A stretch of DNA of 64,000 nt from Enterobacter sp. R4-368 (GCF_000410515.1 NC_021500.1:4154001-4218000); one strand, 5' to 3'; counted from the first letter of the stretch, positions 1-9,435 are shown. A program made the numbers and translations. Notes: a model not told the origin generated them from the letters alone.

Positions 1-447
1 CTGCTCTTCCGCCAGCAGGCTTGCCTTGTAATCTTCAGCCCAGTTTGCTGTTACGACATCGCCGTTAGACGCTTGCCCCAACAGGCGCTGTTGCGGGGAA
101 ATTGGCACGCTCGCCTGGCTTGCCGGGTCATAAAGCCAGAGATCGCGACCGCTTTTCAGGGTCAATTTACCCGCATCGCGTTGCGGGCTGATAAAGCGCA
201 GCAGGCTGCGGAATTGGCCGCCATTCGGCGATGCGCGCGAGTAAAGTACCAGTTTGCTGGTGTCGTTCTGCTTGCCGTTTTTATAGCTAATGAGCGTTGT
301 GACCAGGCTAAAGGAGCGATCCGGGTTACGCACCTCGTCGCTTTTTTTCAGGATTTGTTGCGCATCAAGCGCGGCACTTGCTGGCATAGCGGCCAACAGG
401 AGCCACACCAGGCACAATGGTGCCAGTGGTTTCTTTTGCAATTGCAT
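1..447 (-). CDS. LolA-like periplasmic protein (outer-membrane lipoprotein-sorting family), 3' part missing
   Basis: The frame opens at an ATG at 447 and runs off the window edge, so only the first 149 residues are visible. Residues 1-25 form a clear signal peptide (Lys-Lys, a hydrophobic core, then PASA before ALDAQQ), so the product should be periplasmic. The mature part begins with a helix and continues with beta-rich text (SLVTTLISYKNGK, LRSLLRFISP, WLYDPAS) typical of the LolA/LolB-fold proteins annotated as outer membrane lipoprotein-sorting protein. It lies 35 bp behind the permease gene and on the same strand, so it is probably the last known member of a three-gene operon and may act as the periplasmic carrier of that transporter. 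The ligand (lipid or lipoprotein) is not known. Confidence 0.7.
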   Translation of the reverse strand, partial: MQLQKKPLAPLCLVWLLLAAMPASAALDAQQILKKSDEVRNPDRSFSLVTTLISYKNGKQNDTSKLVLYSRASPNGGQFRSLLRFISPQRDAGKLTLKSGRDLWLYDPASQASVPISPQQRLLGQASNGDVVTANWAEDYKASLLAEEQ

Positions 448-482
448 GACGTTCTTCCTTGTTAATAGATGAAGGGCAGGAG

Positions 483-1880
483 TCAGATATGGCGCAGCGC
501 CTCGACGATCGAGACATTCGCCGCGCGGCGTGCAGGCCACCACGATGAGATCACGGTTATTAGCAACAACACACCGACCACACTGCTAATCATTGCCCAC
601 TCTCCCCACACGCTGATATGGATCCTGATTGGCACTGTCACGCCGGGAGGCTGCCAGGTAAGCCCGGCGTGATTAATCAGAAACGCCAGCAATAAAGAGA
701 CGATGACCCCGATAATCGAGCCAAACATCCCCAGGAGCGAGCCTTCGCTGAGGAACAGGCGCTGGATATCACGCCGTTTCTGCCCGACAGCACGCAGCGT
801 ACCAATCTCCACCGTGCGCTCCATTACCGCCATTCCCATGGTGTTAGTTACGGTAAATAATGCGATGGCGAGGATAAGAACCAGCATGAAATTGAGCATA
901 TTGGCGAACATTTTCAGCACCTGGTTATACAACGGCTGTAGCTCGGTGAAGTCGTATACTGCCAGTGGGTAATCCGCGAGTTCGCTGGTAAAAAGCTGCT
1001 GGAGACGCGCTCGCGCTGCCGCCAGTTGCGAGGTGCTGTGCAGTTGCAGGATGATTGCCGTCACGCCTGGCGTCTCCTGACCAAACAGCAGTTGTTGCGC
1101 CTGGTGCAGGTGGATGCCGACGAAGCTATCATCCAGCTCGCGAGCGGGTTGCGGCTGAATCCCTTCCACTTTAACGCGCACAATATTTGGCGCACCGTTA
1201 CCGGAAGCCGCCAGCAGTTCGATGTAATTATCACTGTCCGCAGCGTGTGCCTGCCGCGCTTGTTGTGACAGTTGCAAAAGATCGCTTGGGAGATCGGCGG
1301 CGTGGTTCTCTTTGGCTGGTGGAGCACTGCAAGGCTGGTTTCTGGCGAGGTTGCACAGTTGCAGCAAACGCGCCAGACCGCCGCCAATAAATGCCGAATC
1401 CGCTGCGGCACCAGAGTATATCTGGCGGTTTTGCAGGAAATCCCCGAGGTGGTATTCGTCCCATTTGTTCAGTTGTACTTTTCCTGCGGCTTCACTGCCG
1501 TAAATAAGTGCCGGACGTGACGTCCCGACCGCGTAATGCCCGGCGATGCCTGTCAGCATGAGCACTGGTGTGCTGACGGTGAGCATTGGTTGCAGTACCG
1601 GATCGTGGGCAATGATATCCATCACTTTCTGGTAATGGCGGATGCTGTATTGCGCCGGGTTTCCCGTACCGTGCAGTAAATAATCCCGATGCTGGATTTG
1701 CAGATGACCGGTGCTACGCACAAAAGTCGTTTGCAAACTGTATTTGATCGAGTGGTTATAACCGCCAAACAGCAGAATACCGACGGCGCCCACCACGATG
1801 GCGCAAAGCGTTGATAAGGTACGGCGACGGTTACGCAGAAGGTTGCGCAGCGCGTGTTTCAGCGTTTTTAGTTTCAGCAT
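483..1880 (-). CDS. ABC transporter permease, MacB/FtsX type
   Basis: This 465-residue inner-membrane permease has one transmembrane segment at about 22-41 and a large periplasmic domain to about 325. The C-terminal FtsX domain starts at 328 and has three membrane helices (about 328-350, 378-404, 428-450). The family signature VEIGTLRAVGQKRRDI follows the second helix, and the end (WWPARRAANVSIVEALR) is typical of MacB/LolC-like permeases. Such permeases do not carry substrate through a channel; they move lipoproteins or periplasmic ligands by mechanotransmission. It is 12 bp downstream of the ATPase gene. An unusual feature is a Cys pair, C176 and C184, in the periplasmic domain. The substrate is unknown. 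Confidence 0.85.
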   Translation of the reverse strand: MLKLKTLKHALRNLLRNRRRTLSTLCAIVVGAVGILLFGGYNHSIKYSLQTTFVRSTGHLQIQHRDYLLHGTGNPAQYSIRHYQKVMDIIAHDPVLQPMLTVSTPVLMLTGIAGHYAVGTSRPALIYGSEAAGKVQLNKWDEYHLGDFLQNRQIYSGAAADSAFIGGGLARLLQLCNLARNQPCSAPPAKENHAADLPSDLLQLSQQARQAHAADSDNYIELLAASGNGAPNIVRVKVEGIQPQPARELDDSFVGIHLHQAQQLLFGQETPGVTAIILQLHSTSQLAAARARLQQLFTSELADYPLAVYDFTELQPLYNQVLKMFANMLNFMLVLILAIALFTVTNTMGMAVMERTVEIGTLRAVGQKRRDIQRLFLSEGSLLGMFGSIIGVIVSLLLAFLINHAGLTWQPPGVTVPIRIHISVWGEWAMISSVVGVLLLITVISSWWPARRAANVSIVEALRHI

Positions 1881-1892
1881 GTTCTCTCCTTA

Positions 1893-2573
1893 TCAAGCCC
1901 CCGGGCCGTTCACACTGCCATCGTGGACGACATACAGGTCATCGGCCTCGGCAATCACCTGCGGATCGTGGGAAGAGAACACCACCGTGACGGCATGCTC
2001 CTGCTGCAAACGCCGTAACAGCTGTAAAATGGATTTGCCGGTTTTGCTGTCAAGATTCGCCGTGGGTTCGTCGGCCACCACCAGCACCGGGCGGTGAATA
2101 AGTGCCCGGGCGATGGCGACGCGCTGGCGCTGCCCGCCAGAGAGCTGGTTCGGCAATGAATCGGCTTTATCGCCAAGGCCGACGCTCTCGAGCATGTCGT
2201 TGACCGCCTGTTTGCGCCAGGCCGCCGTTCGATGCTGTGCGAGAAGTGGAATTTCGACATTTTCACGTGCGGTCAGCACCGGGATAAGATTGAAGTTCTG
2301 AAAGATAAATCCAAGGTTACGGGCGCGAAAAGCGCTGCACTGGTCATCATTGAGGCTGTTCATTTCGCGATCGGCAATCACCAGACGGCCACTGTCGGGC
2401 GTATCGATGCCGCCGATTAAGTTCAGTAGTGTCGTTTTGCCACTGCCGGACTGACCGGATAATACGGTAAACCGTTTTGCTGCAATGTTGAGCGTCACCT
2501 CTTTTAATGCATCAACACGAACCTGTCCTAACAAATAACTTTTACTGACGGCCTGCATTTCAACTGCCCACAT
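1893..2573 (-). CDS. ABC transporter ATP-binding protein, MacB/LolD type
   Basis: This is the 226-residue nucleotide-binding subunit of the module. It has a Walker A GQSGSGKT at 40-47, Q-loop Gln92, signature LSGGQ at 144-148, Walker B ending in DEP with Glu169, and H-loop His202, so it should be a fully active ATPase. The length and the order of motifs fit the LolD/MacB ATPase family, which couples to FtsX-type permeases. The ATG at 2573 was chosen because an AGG-rich ribosome site (AAGGAACAGGGAACG) precedes it and family members start at this point. An in-frame start at 2621 would add 16 hydrophilic residues without homology. It is the promoter-proximal gene of the operon; its promoter should lie in the AT-rich gap to 2820. 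Confidence 0.85.
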   Translation of the reverse strand: MWAVEMQAVSKSYLLGQVRVDALKEVTLNIAAKRFTVLSGQSGSGKTTLLNLIGGIDTPDSGRLVIADREMNSLNDDQCSAFRARNLGFIFQNFNLIPVLTARENVEIPLLAQHRTAAWRKQAVNDMLESVGLGDKADSLPNQLSGGQRQRVAIARALIHRPVLVVADEPTANLDSKTGKSILQLLRRLQQEHAVTVVFSSHDPQVIAEADDLYVVHDGSVNGPGA

Positions 2574-2820
2574 CGTTCCCTGTTCCTTAGCGTGTAATTC
2601 CTGTTTGGGTCGGCTACCCATTACGGCAGGGGGCGGAGTTTATAGATATCATTTGGCTTTGAATATATAGCCTGCTCATTAATGCTTTGATTAATTATAT
2701 TTTTCGGATAATTATCGCGGCGGAACGGAAAATAGTAAGACGATCCCTACTGACAATATGCTGTCAGTAGCCCTCTGGCAGACTCGCTGTGTTGATTTTT
2801 TTAACGCAGAGGAACAGAGC

Positions 2821-3186
2821 ATGAACACATTAGTGAATTGGTTTGAATTGCCGGTACAGCAACTGGATCGTGCGGTAGCGTTTTATGAGCATGTATTGGG
2901 CGGTCAGTTTCGCCATGAGAGCGTAGCCGGTATCGAAATGGCGGTATTTCCCCATGTCAAACCCGCCACCGGCGGTGCGCTGGTAAAAGGGCCAATGTTC
3001 CAGCCGGTAAGCGGTGGTACAGTGGTTTATCTGGCGACGGCAAACCTTGCGGCTGCGCTGGAGCGCGTGCGTGAAAAGGGCGGTGAATGCTGTTTTGGCC
3101 CGGAAGTATTGCCGCAGGGCATTGGTACTATTGCCCTGATTATTGACAGTGAGGGTAACCGGGTTGGACTGCATCAACCTGCATGA
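2821..3186 (+). CDS. VOC-family (glyoxalase/dioxygenase-fold) protein
   Basis: The product is a 121-residue single vicinal-oxygen-chelate unit. It opens with the usual first beta strand and helix (VNWFELPVQQLDRAVAFYEHVLG) and ends with the second module's strand (IALIIDSEGNRVGLHQP). Such single-unit proteins dimerise to make metal-dependent or drug-binding pockets; the reaction here cannot be read from sequence. The ATG at 2821 is preceded by AGAGGAACAG and begins the conserved fold, so longer starts from 2758 are unlikely. A WYL regulator follows 51 bp downstream behind a terminator hairpin, a neighbour pair that suggests a functional link. Confidence 0.8.
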   Translation: MNTLVNWFELPVQQLDRAVAFYEHVLGGQFRHESVAGIEMAVFPHVKPATGGALVKGPMFQPVSGGTVVYLATANLAAALERVREKGGECCFGPEVLPQGIGTIALIIDSEGNRVGLHQPA

Positions 3187-3195
3187 ACCACTGAT

Positions 3196-3220
3196 GCCCG
3201 CGCTGAAAGCGCGGGCTTTT
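3196..3220 (+). terminator. Rho-independent terminator after the VOC gene
   Basis: An 8-bp stem GCCCGCGC/GCGCGGGC with a TGAAA loop is followed by TTTT. It sits between the VOC stop and the start of the WYL regulator, so the two genes are probably only partly co-transcribed. Confidence 0.75.
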
Positions 3221-3237
3221 CCTCAACCGGATAAGTT

Positions 3238-3927
3238 ATGAGCCGCCGTGCTGATCGATTGTTTCAGATAGTTCAGGTTTTGCGTACCCGGCGTCGCGTG
3301 ACCGCGGCGCTCCTGGCCGAGCGGCTGGAGGTTTCTGAACGCACCATCTACCGCGACATTCGCGATTTGTCGCTCTCCGGCGTACCGATTCAGGGCGAAG
3401 CGGGTAGTGGCTACCGTTTGCTGCCCGGTTTCGATTTGCCGCCGTTAATGTTTACCGGTCTGGAAGTTGAAGCATTAATTGCCGCTATCGGTATGTTACA
3501 AACCTGGAGCGGCGATACGCTGGCACAGGCTGCCGGTTCGGCGCAGGAAAAACTTTTGGCAGTGCTACCCTACGACAAGCGCATTACGGCTGAACGCAAC
3601 CGCATCGTTTCACCCAATTTTGATAAATACCCGCAGGTACGCGTCTGGTTTGATGTGATGCACCAGGCGATGCGGCTGCGTCAGGAGCTGCATCTGCATT
3701 ATGAAGACGATAAAGGAAAAGCCTCGGAGCGGGTGATCCATCCGTTAGGGTTGTCGTTTATGGGAAGCGTGTGGGTACTGGTGTCGTGGTGTACGTTACG
3801 TGATGACTATCGTTGTTTTCGTCTCGATCGCTGCACGTCGGTCGCTTTTACAGGCAAGACATTTACGGAACGCGCGGACAGATCGATGCAGGATTTCGTT
3901 AACCTGCAGAAAGCGCGCTTTCAATAA
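3238..3927 (+). CDS. YafY-type HTH/WYL-domain transcriptional regulator
   Basis: This is a 229-residue DNA-binding protein. The N-terminal winged helix-turn-helix (residues 1-60, with LLAERLEVSERTIYRDIRDLSLSGVPI) is of the HTH_11/DeoR-like kind. The C-terminal half (about 130-215) is a WYL domain, here with HPLGLSFMGSVWVLVSWC, a module that senses small ligands or nucleic acid fragments. No ligand can be assigned. The start is the ATG at 3238, only weakly preceded by a ribosome site. It probably controls the VOC gene just upstream or itself. It converges on tsx with a shared bidirectional terminator. Confidence 0.82.
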   Translation: MSRRADRLFQIVQVLRTRRRVTAALLAERLEVSERTIYRDIRDLSLSGVPIQGEAGSGYRLLPGFDLPPLMFTGLEVEALIAAIGMLQTWSGDTLAQAAGSAQEKLLAVLPYDKRITAERNRIVSPNFDKYPQVRVWFDVMHQAMRLRQELHLHYEDDKGKASERVIHPLGLSFMGSVWVLVSWCTLRDDYRCFRLDRCTSVAFTGKTFTERADRSMQDFVNLQKARFQ

Positions 3928-3953
3928 AAAAGCCGACCATCGGTCGGCTTTTT
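3926..3953. terminator. Bidirectional terminator between the WYL regulator and tsx
   Basis: An 8-bp stem AGCCGACC/GGTCGGCT with a 3-base loop is flanked by an A-run on the left and a T-run on the right, so it can stop transcription from both converging genes. Its left edge overlaps the TAA stop of the regulator. Confidence 0.8.
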
Positions 3954-3967
3954 GCAATGCAGTGGGA

Positions 3968-4840
3968 TTAGAAGTTGTAACCAACAACCAGGTAACCACC
4001 CCAACCGGTAGAACGCACATAGCTATCGCCCAGGGCTGCATCATCTTTGAACTGACCGCCATTGTGCCAGTAACGCGCAACCACAGAGTAGTGCCAGTGA
4101 TCATAGCCCAGGGAGAGGATATGGCTGGAGGCAATCGAGTTGTTGGTGCGGAACTGTTCGCCGTTAACATAGTAGCGGCTGTCACCCAGTTTTGAGCCCC
4201 AGTCAAAGTTGGTAAAACCGATATAGCTCAGTTGGCCGCCCCACAGGCTGGTGATCGGCACGAAATATTTCACTTTGAAACGGTAACCGTCCCACTCGTT
4301 CTGGTTTGGCGCATCGTAGTTCTGCCACTGGTATTTCGCATAGACGTTCAGGGAGAGGCTCATCGGCAGACCGGTGTCGATGTCGGTACCCAGGCCCATG
4401 TACCAGGTGCTCTGGCGACCGGAGGCGTTGCGACCCATGTCGTAAATGTAGTTGTTGGCGAAGTACCACTCTTTGAACGGACCGAAACTCAGGTCGCTTC
4501 CAGTCAGCTTATCAATAGAGAAACGCGGCTCGATTTCCATAAACAGCGGCGAACCGTGGTTCCAGATCCCCTTCGCACCGGTGTTACCACCGAAGAAGAC
4601 CGGCGCATCCAGGTAGCCGTAGAAATCAAACCAATCTTTCTTGGCGAACGCTTCATATTCCAGATAAGTATCGTTACGTGGAACAGGTCCGAAACGGGTG
4701 TGGTAGCTGCCCACCACGTTTACGCTCTGGTGCCACCAGTCGGAAATGTATTCAGGTTTGCTGTTTTCCGCTGCGTTAGCAGTAAAAGAAGCGGAAAGCG
4801 CCAGAGCAGCACCGGCTGCGAGAATTGTTTTTTTCATCAT
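3968..4840 (-). CDS. tsx: Nucleoside-specific outer-membrane channel Tsx
   Basis: This is a 290-residue outer-membrane beta-barrel that lets nucleosides and deoxynucleosides cross the outer membrane; in E. coli it is also the phage T6 receptor. A signal peptide ([23 protein letters not shown]) precedes the mature start AENSKPEY. Alternating aromatic/polar strands follow ([31 protein letters not shown]), and the protein ends in a terminal Phe (VVGYNF), the usual barrel-assembly signal. It is monocistronic. The upstream region carries two CRP-type sites arranged as in E. coli, implying catabolite and CytR control. Confidence 0.95.
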   Translation of the reverse strand: MMKKTILAAGAALALSASFTANAAENSKPEYISDWWHQSVNVVGSYHTRFGPVPRNDTYLEYEAFAKKDWFDFYGYLDAPVFFGGNTGAKGIWNHGSPLFMEIEPRFSIDKLTGSDLSFGPFKEWYFANNYIYDMGRNASGRQSTWYMGLGTDIDTGLPMSLSLNVYAKYQWQNYDAPNQNEWDGYRFKVKYFVPITSLWGGQLSYIGFTNFDWGSKLGDSRYYVNGEQFRTNNSIASSHILSLGYDHWHYSVVARYWHNGGQFKDDAALGDSYVRSTGWGGYLVVGYNF

Positions 4841-4914
4841 TACGCCACTGATTGAGATCCCAGACGGGAGTGAAAGAAAGCACGCATGGAGTTTCTAAAT
4901 GTTTCATATTTCTG

Positions 4915-4996
4915 CGCGCCTATTATAAGTATCCGCGTTCACAAAAATATGTGTTGTTTCACATTATTGACACACGCGTAATCGATTGCGTTCACG
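4915..4996 (-). promoter_or_regulatory. tsx promoter with two CRP-like sites
   Basis: On the minus strand a perfect -10 TATAAT lies at 4922-4927 without a good -35 box. A CRP-like site TGTGA-N6-ACATA (4948-4963) is centred about -40.5 from the expected start at about 4915. A second one, CGTGA-N6-TCGAT (4981-4996), is centred about -73.5. The 33-bp spacing is that of the E. coli tsx promoter, where CytR binds between two CRP dimers. The geometry is what supports the call; the half-sites are imperfect. Confidence 0.6.
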
Positions 4997-5108
4997 TTTG
5001 CGTGCAATAAACGACGGCGATTGTACTGGCATTTATCGATATTGCAAATTGGTGAATGTGATGAAGAGATGACAATAAAGAAGAAAATGCATGACAGAGA
5101 GTAAGTAA

Positions 5109-5125
5109 GGGCGACAGCGTCGCCC
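5109..5125 (-). terminator. Stem-loop after yajI
   Basis: A 7-bp perfect stem GGGCGAC/GTCGCCC with an AGC loop lies 7 bp beyond the yajI stop. It has no real T-run on the minus strand, so it is a weak terminator or an mRNA 3'-end stabiliser. Confidence 0.45.
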
Positions 5126-5131
5126 CGGATG

Positions 5132-5674
5132 TTACTGCAAATTGGCGGGCTGGATATCGTGAATGCGAACAAAGCCTAACTGTTCTGGCGTGATGCCGTT
5201 AAGTTGCAGCGGTATATCAACGTCGCTCGGTGCGAGTGTGCTGGCCGGTGCGTTAATCAGTTGGTTTTGTACATTCACTTCCTGATAGTTTTCGGTGGTA
5301 CCCTGAATTTGTCCCCACTCAACGGTGCCGCTAAAAGCCGGTAACGGATCGTTGGATTCGCCCTGGATCCGCAACACGACGCGGGTTCCCGCTGCATTCG
5401 GCGCGATATTTTGCAACGACATTCGCAGCATACCGATTTGGCTATTCAAGCGGGCGGGCGTGTTCGCACCGGGCAGCAGGTAAACGCCGCTCCCGGATTT
5501 GGCATTCAGCGTGTTCTGCTGGGTGATTTTCACCGTCTCTTTGTTCAGCTTGCTCATTTCATTATTTAGCGTACTGACACTTTGATGAAGCTGGCGAACT
5601 TCGCTTTGCTGGGCGCAGGCACTGAGGGCAAAAAGGCTTCCCAGTAACAGGGTTCTTAGGTAACGTCTTGTCAT
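5132..5674 (-). CDS. yajI: YajI-family lipoprotein (DUF3251)
   Basis: This predicted lipoprotein has 180 residues. Its signal sequence ends in a lipobox LSAC with Cys20 as the lipidation site. No Asp follows the Cys (Gln-Gln does), so sorting to the outer membrane is expected. After a short coiled stretch (LHQSVSTLNNEMSKLNKETVK) comes a compact beta domain. The length and sequence match E. coli YajI, whose function is unknown. The ATG at 5674 is chosen because it begins the signal peptide; an upstream frame from 5737 adds residues that are not signal-like. It is divergent from nrdR. Confidence 0.85.
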   Translation of the reverse strand: MTRRYLRTLLLGSLFALSACAQQSEVRQLHQSVSTLNNEMSKLNKETVKITQQNTLNAKSGSGVYLLPGANTPARLNSQIGMLRMSLQNIAPNAAGTRVVLRIQGESNDPLPAFSGTVEWGQIQGTTENYQEVNVQNQLINAPASTLAPSDVDIPLQLNGITPEQLGFVRIHDIQPANLQ

Positions 5675-5791
5675 TGTGTCTGTTTCCTTGGATAGGATCT
5701 TCTCTGTAATGGTAGATCGCAACGGCCTCGTTGCCATCGATCCATTGTCTCAAAAACGGTCTGCCTTTGTTGTCATGCCAGTTCAGGGTAA

Positions 5792-6277
<486 letters not shown>

Positions 6278-6279
6278 TC

Positions 6280-7383
6280 ATGCACGACGAAATGTACATG
6301 GCGCGGGCGCTGAAACTGGCGCAGCGCGGGCGTTTTACAACTCACCCGAACCCGCGTGTCGGCTGCGTAATTGTCAACAATGGCGAAATTGTCGGCGAAG
6401 GTTTTCATTACCGCGCTGGCGAACCGCACGCGGAAGTTCATGCGCTGCGCATGGCGGGCGAACGGGCTCGCGGCGCGACGGCGTACGTCACGCTCGAACC
6501 GTGCAGCCATCACGGACGCACACCGCCATGCTGTGAAGCGCTGATTAATGCCGGCGTTGCGCGCGTGGTTGCCGCAATGCAGGATCCGAACCCACAGGTT
6601 GCCGGGCGTGGTTTGTATCGCTTGCAGCAGGAGGGCATTGAAGTCAGCCACGGGTTAATGATGAGTGAAGCCGAAGCGCTGAATAAAGGCTTTCTCAAAC
6701 GCATGCGCACCGGGTTCCCTTACGTGCAACTCAAGCTTGGCGCGTCGCTTGATGGCCGTACCGCGATGGCCAGCGGCGAAAGTCAGTGGATCACCTCAGC
6801 GCAGGCGCGCCGTGATGTACAGCTTTTACGCGCGCAAAGCCACGCAATACTGACCAGCAGCGAAACGGTGCTGGCGGACAATCCGGCGCTGACCGTGCGC
6901 TGGGCAGAGTTAAATGCGGATACGCAGGCGCTTTACCCGCAGGAAAATTTGCGCCAACCGGTACGCATTGTTGTCGACAGCCAGAACCGGGTGACACCGC
7001 AGCATCAGTTAGTTGGCCTGCCGGGAGAAACCTGGTTTGCCCGCACGCGCGCCGATGCGCGCCAGTGGCCTGAAAATGTGCGTGAAATTATTGTGCCGGA
7101 ACATAATGGCCACGCCGATCTGGTCACGCTGATGATGCTGCTCGGCAAACAGCAGATCAACAGTGTGTGGGTCGAAGCGGGTGCGCACCTTGCCGGCGCG
7201 TTACTGCAGGCAGGCCTGGTGGATGAGCTGATTGTCTATCTGGCACCTACACTGTTAGGCAGCGATGCGCGCGGTCTGTGCGTGCTGCCGGGGTTATCGG
7301 CGCTTGCGGACGCACCACACTTTAAATTCAATGAGATACGTCAGGTTGGCCCGGATGTCTGCCTGCATCTCACTCATGCGTGA
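6280..7383 (+). CDS. ribD: Bifunctional riboflavin deaminase/reductase RibD
   Basis: This 367-residue enzyme catalyses two early riboflavin steps: deamination of the diaminopyrimidine, then NADPH-dependent reduction of the ribosyl side chain. The N-terminal deaminase has the zinc motif H50-A-E52 and PCSHHGRTPPC with Cys75 and Cys84. The C-terminal reductase begins near residue 146 (PYVQLKLGASLDGRTAM) and carries the family's dinucleotide-binding segments (VWVEAGAHLAGALLQAGLVDEL). It starts 2 bp after nrdR and is followed by ribE after 89 bp. Confidence 0.96.
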   Translation: MHDEMYMARALKLAQRGRFTTHPNPRVGCVIVNNGEIVGEGFHYRAGEPHAEVHALRMAGERARGATAYVTLEPCSHHGRTPPCCEALINAGVARVVAAMQDPNPQVAGRGLYRLQQEGIEVSHGLMMSEAEALNKGFLKRMRTGFPYVQLKLGASLDGRTAMASGESQWITSAQARRDVQLLRAQSHAILTSSETVLADNPALTVRWAELNADTQALYPQENLRQPVRIVVDSQNRVTPQHQLVGLPGETWFARTRADARQWPENVREIIVPEHNGHADLVTLMMLLGKQQINSVWVEAGAHLAGALLQAGLVDELIVYLAPTLLGSDARGLCVLPGLSALADAPHFKFNEIRQVGPDVCLHLTHA

Positions 7384-7472
7384 TGCCTGCTGTAAAAGGG
7401 AAGCAGCGCGTAAAATATTATGCTAAAATCCGCCCCCCTGCGGGGTCCGAACTGAACCTGTGAAGGAAGTGT

Positions 7473-7943
7473 ATGAACATTATTGAAGCCAACGTTGCTG
7501 CTCCGGACGCTCGCGTCGCCATCACCATTGCGCGTTTCAACAACTTCATCAACGACAGCCTGCTGGAAGGCGCGGTTGATGCGCTGAAACGCATCGGTCA
7601 GGTGAAAGATAACAACATCACCGTTGTGTGGGTGCCTGGCGCTTACGAACTGCCGCTGGCGGCAGGTGCGCTGGCCAAAACCGGCAAATATGACGCGGTG
7701 ATTGCACTTGGCACCGTGATCCGCGGCGGTACCGCGCACTTTGAATATGTTGCTGGTGGTGCAAGCAATGGCCTGGCGCATGTTGCCCAGGACAGTGAGA
7801 TCCCGGTGGCTTTCGGCGTGCTGACCACTGAAAGTATTGAACAAGCCATCGAACGCGCTGGCACCAAAGCCGGTAATAAAGGTGCGGAAGCCGCACTGAC
7901 CGCGCTTGAAATGATTAATGTATTGAAAGCCATCAAGGCCTGA
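7473..7943 (+). CDS. ribE: 6,7-dimethyl-8-ribityllumazine synthase
   Basis: This 156-residue enzyme condenses the RibD product with 3,4-dihydroxy-2-butanone 4-phosphate to lumazine, the penultimate riboflavin step; it normally forms a large icosahedral shell. Family motifs include [12 protein letters not shown] (residues 53-64) and [10 protein letters not shown] with the catalytic His89. It is named ribE in E. coli and ribH elsewhere. The ATG at 7473 is preceded by GAAGGAAGTG. nusB follows after 19 bp, so the two are co-transcribed. Confidence 0.96.
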   Translation: MNIIEANVAAPDARVAITIARFNNFINDSLLEGAVDALKRIGQVKDNNITVVWVPGAYELPLAAGALAKTGKYDAVIALGTVIRGGTAHFEYVAGGASNGLAHVAQDSEIPVAFGVLTTESIEQAIERAGTKAGNKGAEAALTALEMINVLKAIKA

Positions 7944-7962
7944 TTTTTGTAAGGGGAATTCC

Positions 7963-8382
7963 GTGAAACCTGCTGCTCGTCGCCGCGCCCGTGAGTGTGC
8001 CGTCCAGGCGCTCTACTCCTGGCAGTTGTCCCAGAACGACATCTCTGATGTTGAATACCAGTTCCTGGCAGAGCAAGACGTGAAAGATGTTGACGTCCTG
8101 TATTTCCGCGAGCTGTTGACCGGGGTGGCGACTAATAGCGCATATCTCGATGGCTTAATGAAGCCTTACCTGTCCCGTTTGCTCGAAGAGCTGGGCCAGG
8201 TCGAGAAAGCGGTATTGCGTATCGCACTGTTCGAACTGTCCAAACGTGATGATGTGCCGTACAAAGTGGCAATCAACGAGGCTATCGAACTGGCAAAAAC
8301 TTTCGGCGCTGAAGACAGCCACAAGTTTGTTAACGGCGTGCTGGATAAAGCCGCACCTGCGATCCGTCCCCACAAGAAGTGA
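7963..8382 (+). CDS. nusB: Transcription antitermination factor NusB
   Basis: This 139-residue all-helical RNA-binding protein joins NusE (S10) at boxA of rRNA operon leaders and supports antitermination. It starts with the conserved basic [20 protein letters not shown] and contains the typical [23 protein letters not shown] and KFVNGVLDK segments near the end. It starts 19 bp after ribE and is closed by a strong stem-loop terminator before thiL. Confidence 0.96.
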   Translation: MKPAARRRARECAVQALYSWQLSQNDISDVEYQFLAEQDVKDVDVLYFRELLTGVATNSAYLDGLMKPYLSRLLEELGQVEKAVLRIALFELSKRDDVPYKVAINEAIELAKTFGAEDSHKFVNGVLDKAAPAIRPHKK

Positions 8383-8387
8383 TCCGC

Positions 8388-8440
8388 AAGCCGGAAACTG
8401 GCGCTGCACGTTGCGCGTCGGTTCCGGCTTTTTCTTTTTT
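8388..8440 (+). terminator. Terminator between nusB and thiL
   Basis: A 9-bp outer stem AAGCCGGAA/TTCCGGCTT encloses a GC-rich interior with its own short stem (GCGC/GCGC). It is followed by a T-rich tract to 8440. It ends just before the thiL ribosome site, so thiL-pgpA may depend on readthrough. Confidence 0.7.
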
Positions 8441-8457
8441 CTACAGAGGCATAACGT

Positions 8458-9435
8458 ATGGCATGCGGCGAATTTTCCCTGATTGCCCGTTATTTTGACC
8501 GCGTACGAAATTCCCGTCGCGATGTAGAAACTGGCATCGGCGACGACTGCGCGCTACTCAATGTTCCCGAAAAACAGACGCTGGCGATAAGCGTCGATAC
8601 GCTGGTGGCGGGCAACCATTTTCTGCCGGATATCGATCCGGCCGATCTGGCGTACAAAGCGATGGCATCGAATCTCAGCGATTTGGCGGCGATGGGTGCC
8701 GATCCGGCGTGGTTAACGCTGGCTCTGACGCTGCCCGAGGCGGATGAAGCCTGGCTGCAAGCCTTTAGTGACAGCCTGTTCGAACAGCTCAATTACTACG
8801 ATATGCAACTGATTGGCGGCGACACCACGCGTGGCCCGCTGTCGATGACGATTGGCATTCATGGTTATGTGCCGGTTGGGCGGGCAATGAAACGTTCTGG
8901 CGCAAAGCCGGGTGACTGGATTTACGTCACCGGCACGCCGGGCGACAGCGCTGCCGGGCTGGCGATTTTGCAACAGCGTTTAGCCGTGAACGATAGCGCT
9001 GATGCACAGTATTTGCTCAAGCGCCATCTGCGACCAACGCCGCGCGTATTGCAGGGGCAGGCGCTGCGCAATCTCGCAAGTTCGGCGATTGATCTCTCCG
9101 ATGGCCTTATTTCTGACCTCGCGCATGTGCTGAAAGCCAGCGGCTGCGGCGCGCGTATCGATCTGGATGCGTTGCCATTTTCCAACGCCGTTCGCCGCCA
9201 TGTCATGCCGGATCAGGCACTGCGCTGGGCGCTTTCCGGCGGGGAAGATTACGAGTTGTGCTTTACCGTGCCGGAGCTGAACCGCGGTGCGCTGGATGTT
9301 GCGATTGGTCAGTTGGGTGCGCCTTTTACCTGTATCGGGCAGATCAGTGCGGATATTGAAGGGTTGCATTTCACCCGTGACGGCAAAGCCGTGACGCTTG
9401 ACTGGAAAGGATATGACCACTTTGCCGCGCACTAA
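8458..9435 (+). CDS. thiL: Thiamine-monophosphate kinase ThiL
   Basis: This 325-residue ATP-dependent kinase makes the cofactor thiamine diphosphate from thiamine monophosphate. It belongs to the PurM/HypE-like superfamily. The metal-binding GIGDDCALL is at about 25-33, the aspartate-rich [10 protein letters not shown] near 119, and the C-terminal [15 protein letters not shown] near 258. The ATG at 8458 follows CAGAGGCATAACGT. Its 3' end overlaps pgpA by 23 bp, which indicates translational coupling. Confidence 0.95.
   Translation: MACGEFSLIARYFDRVRNSRRDVETGIGDDCALLNVPEKQTLAISVDTLVAGNHFLPDIDPADLAYKAMASNLSDLAAMGADPAWLTLALTLPEADEAWLQAFSDSLFEQLNYYDMQLIGGDTTRGPLSMTIGIHGYVPVGRAMKRSGAKPGDWIYVTGTPGDSAAGLAILQQRLAVNDSADAQYLLKRHLRPTPRVLQGQALRNLASSAIDLSDGLISDLAHVLKASGCGARIDLDALPFSNAVRRHVMPDQALRWALSGGEDYELCFTVPELNRGALDVAIGQLGAPFTCIGQISADIEGLHFTRDGKAVTLDWKGYDHFAAH

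Noticed and set aside
4939..5172. Short open frame across the tsx-yajI gap (minus strand)
   Set aside because: It covers the tsx promoter elements and the yajI 3' end; no coding signs.
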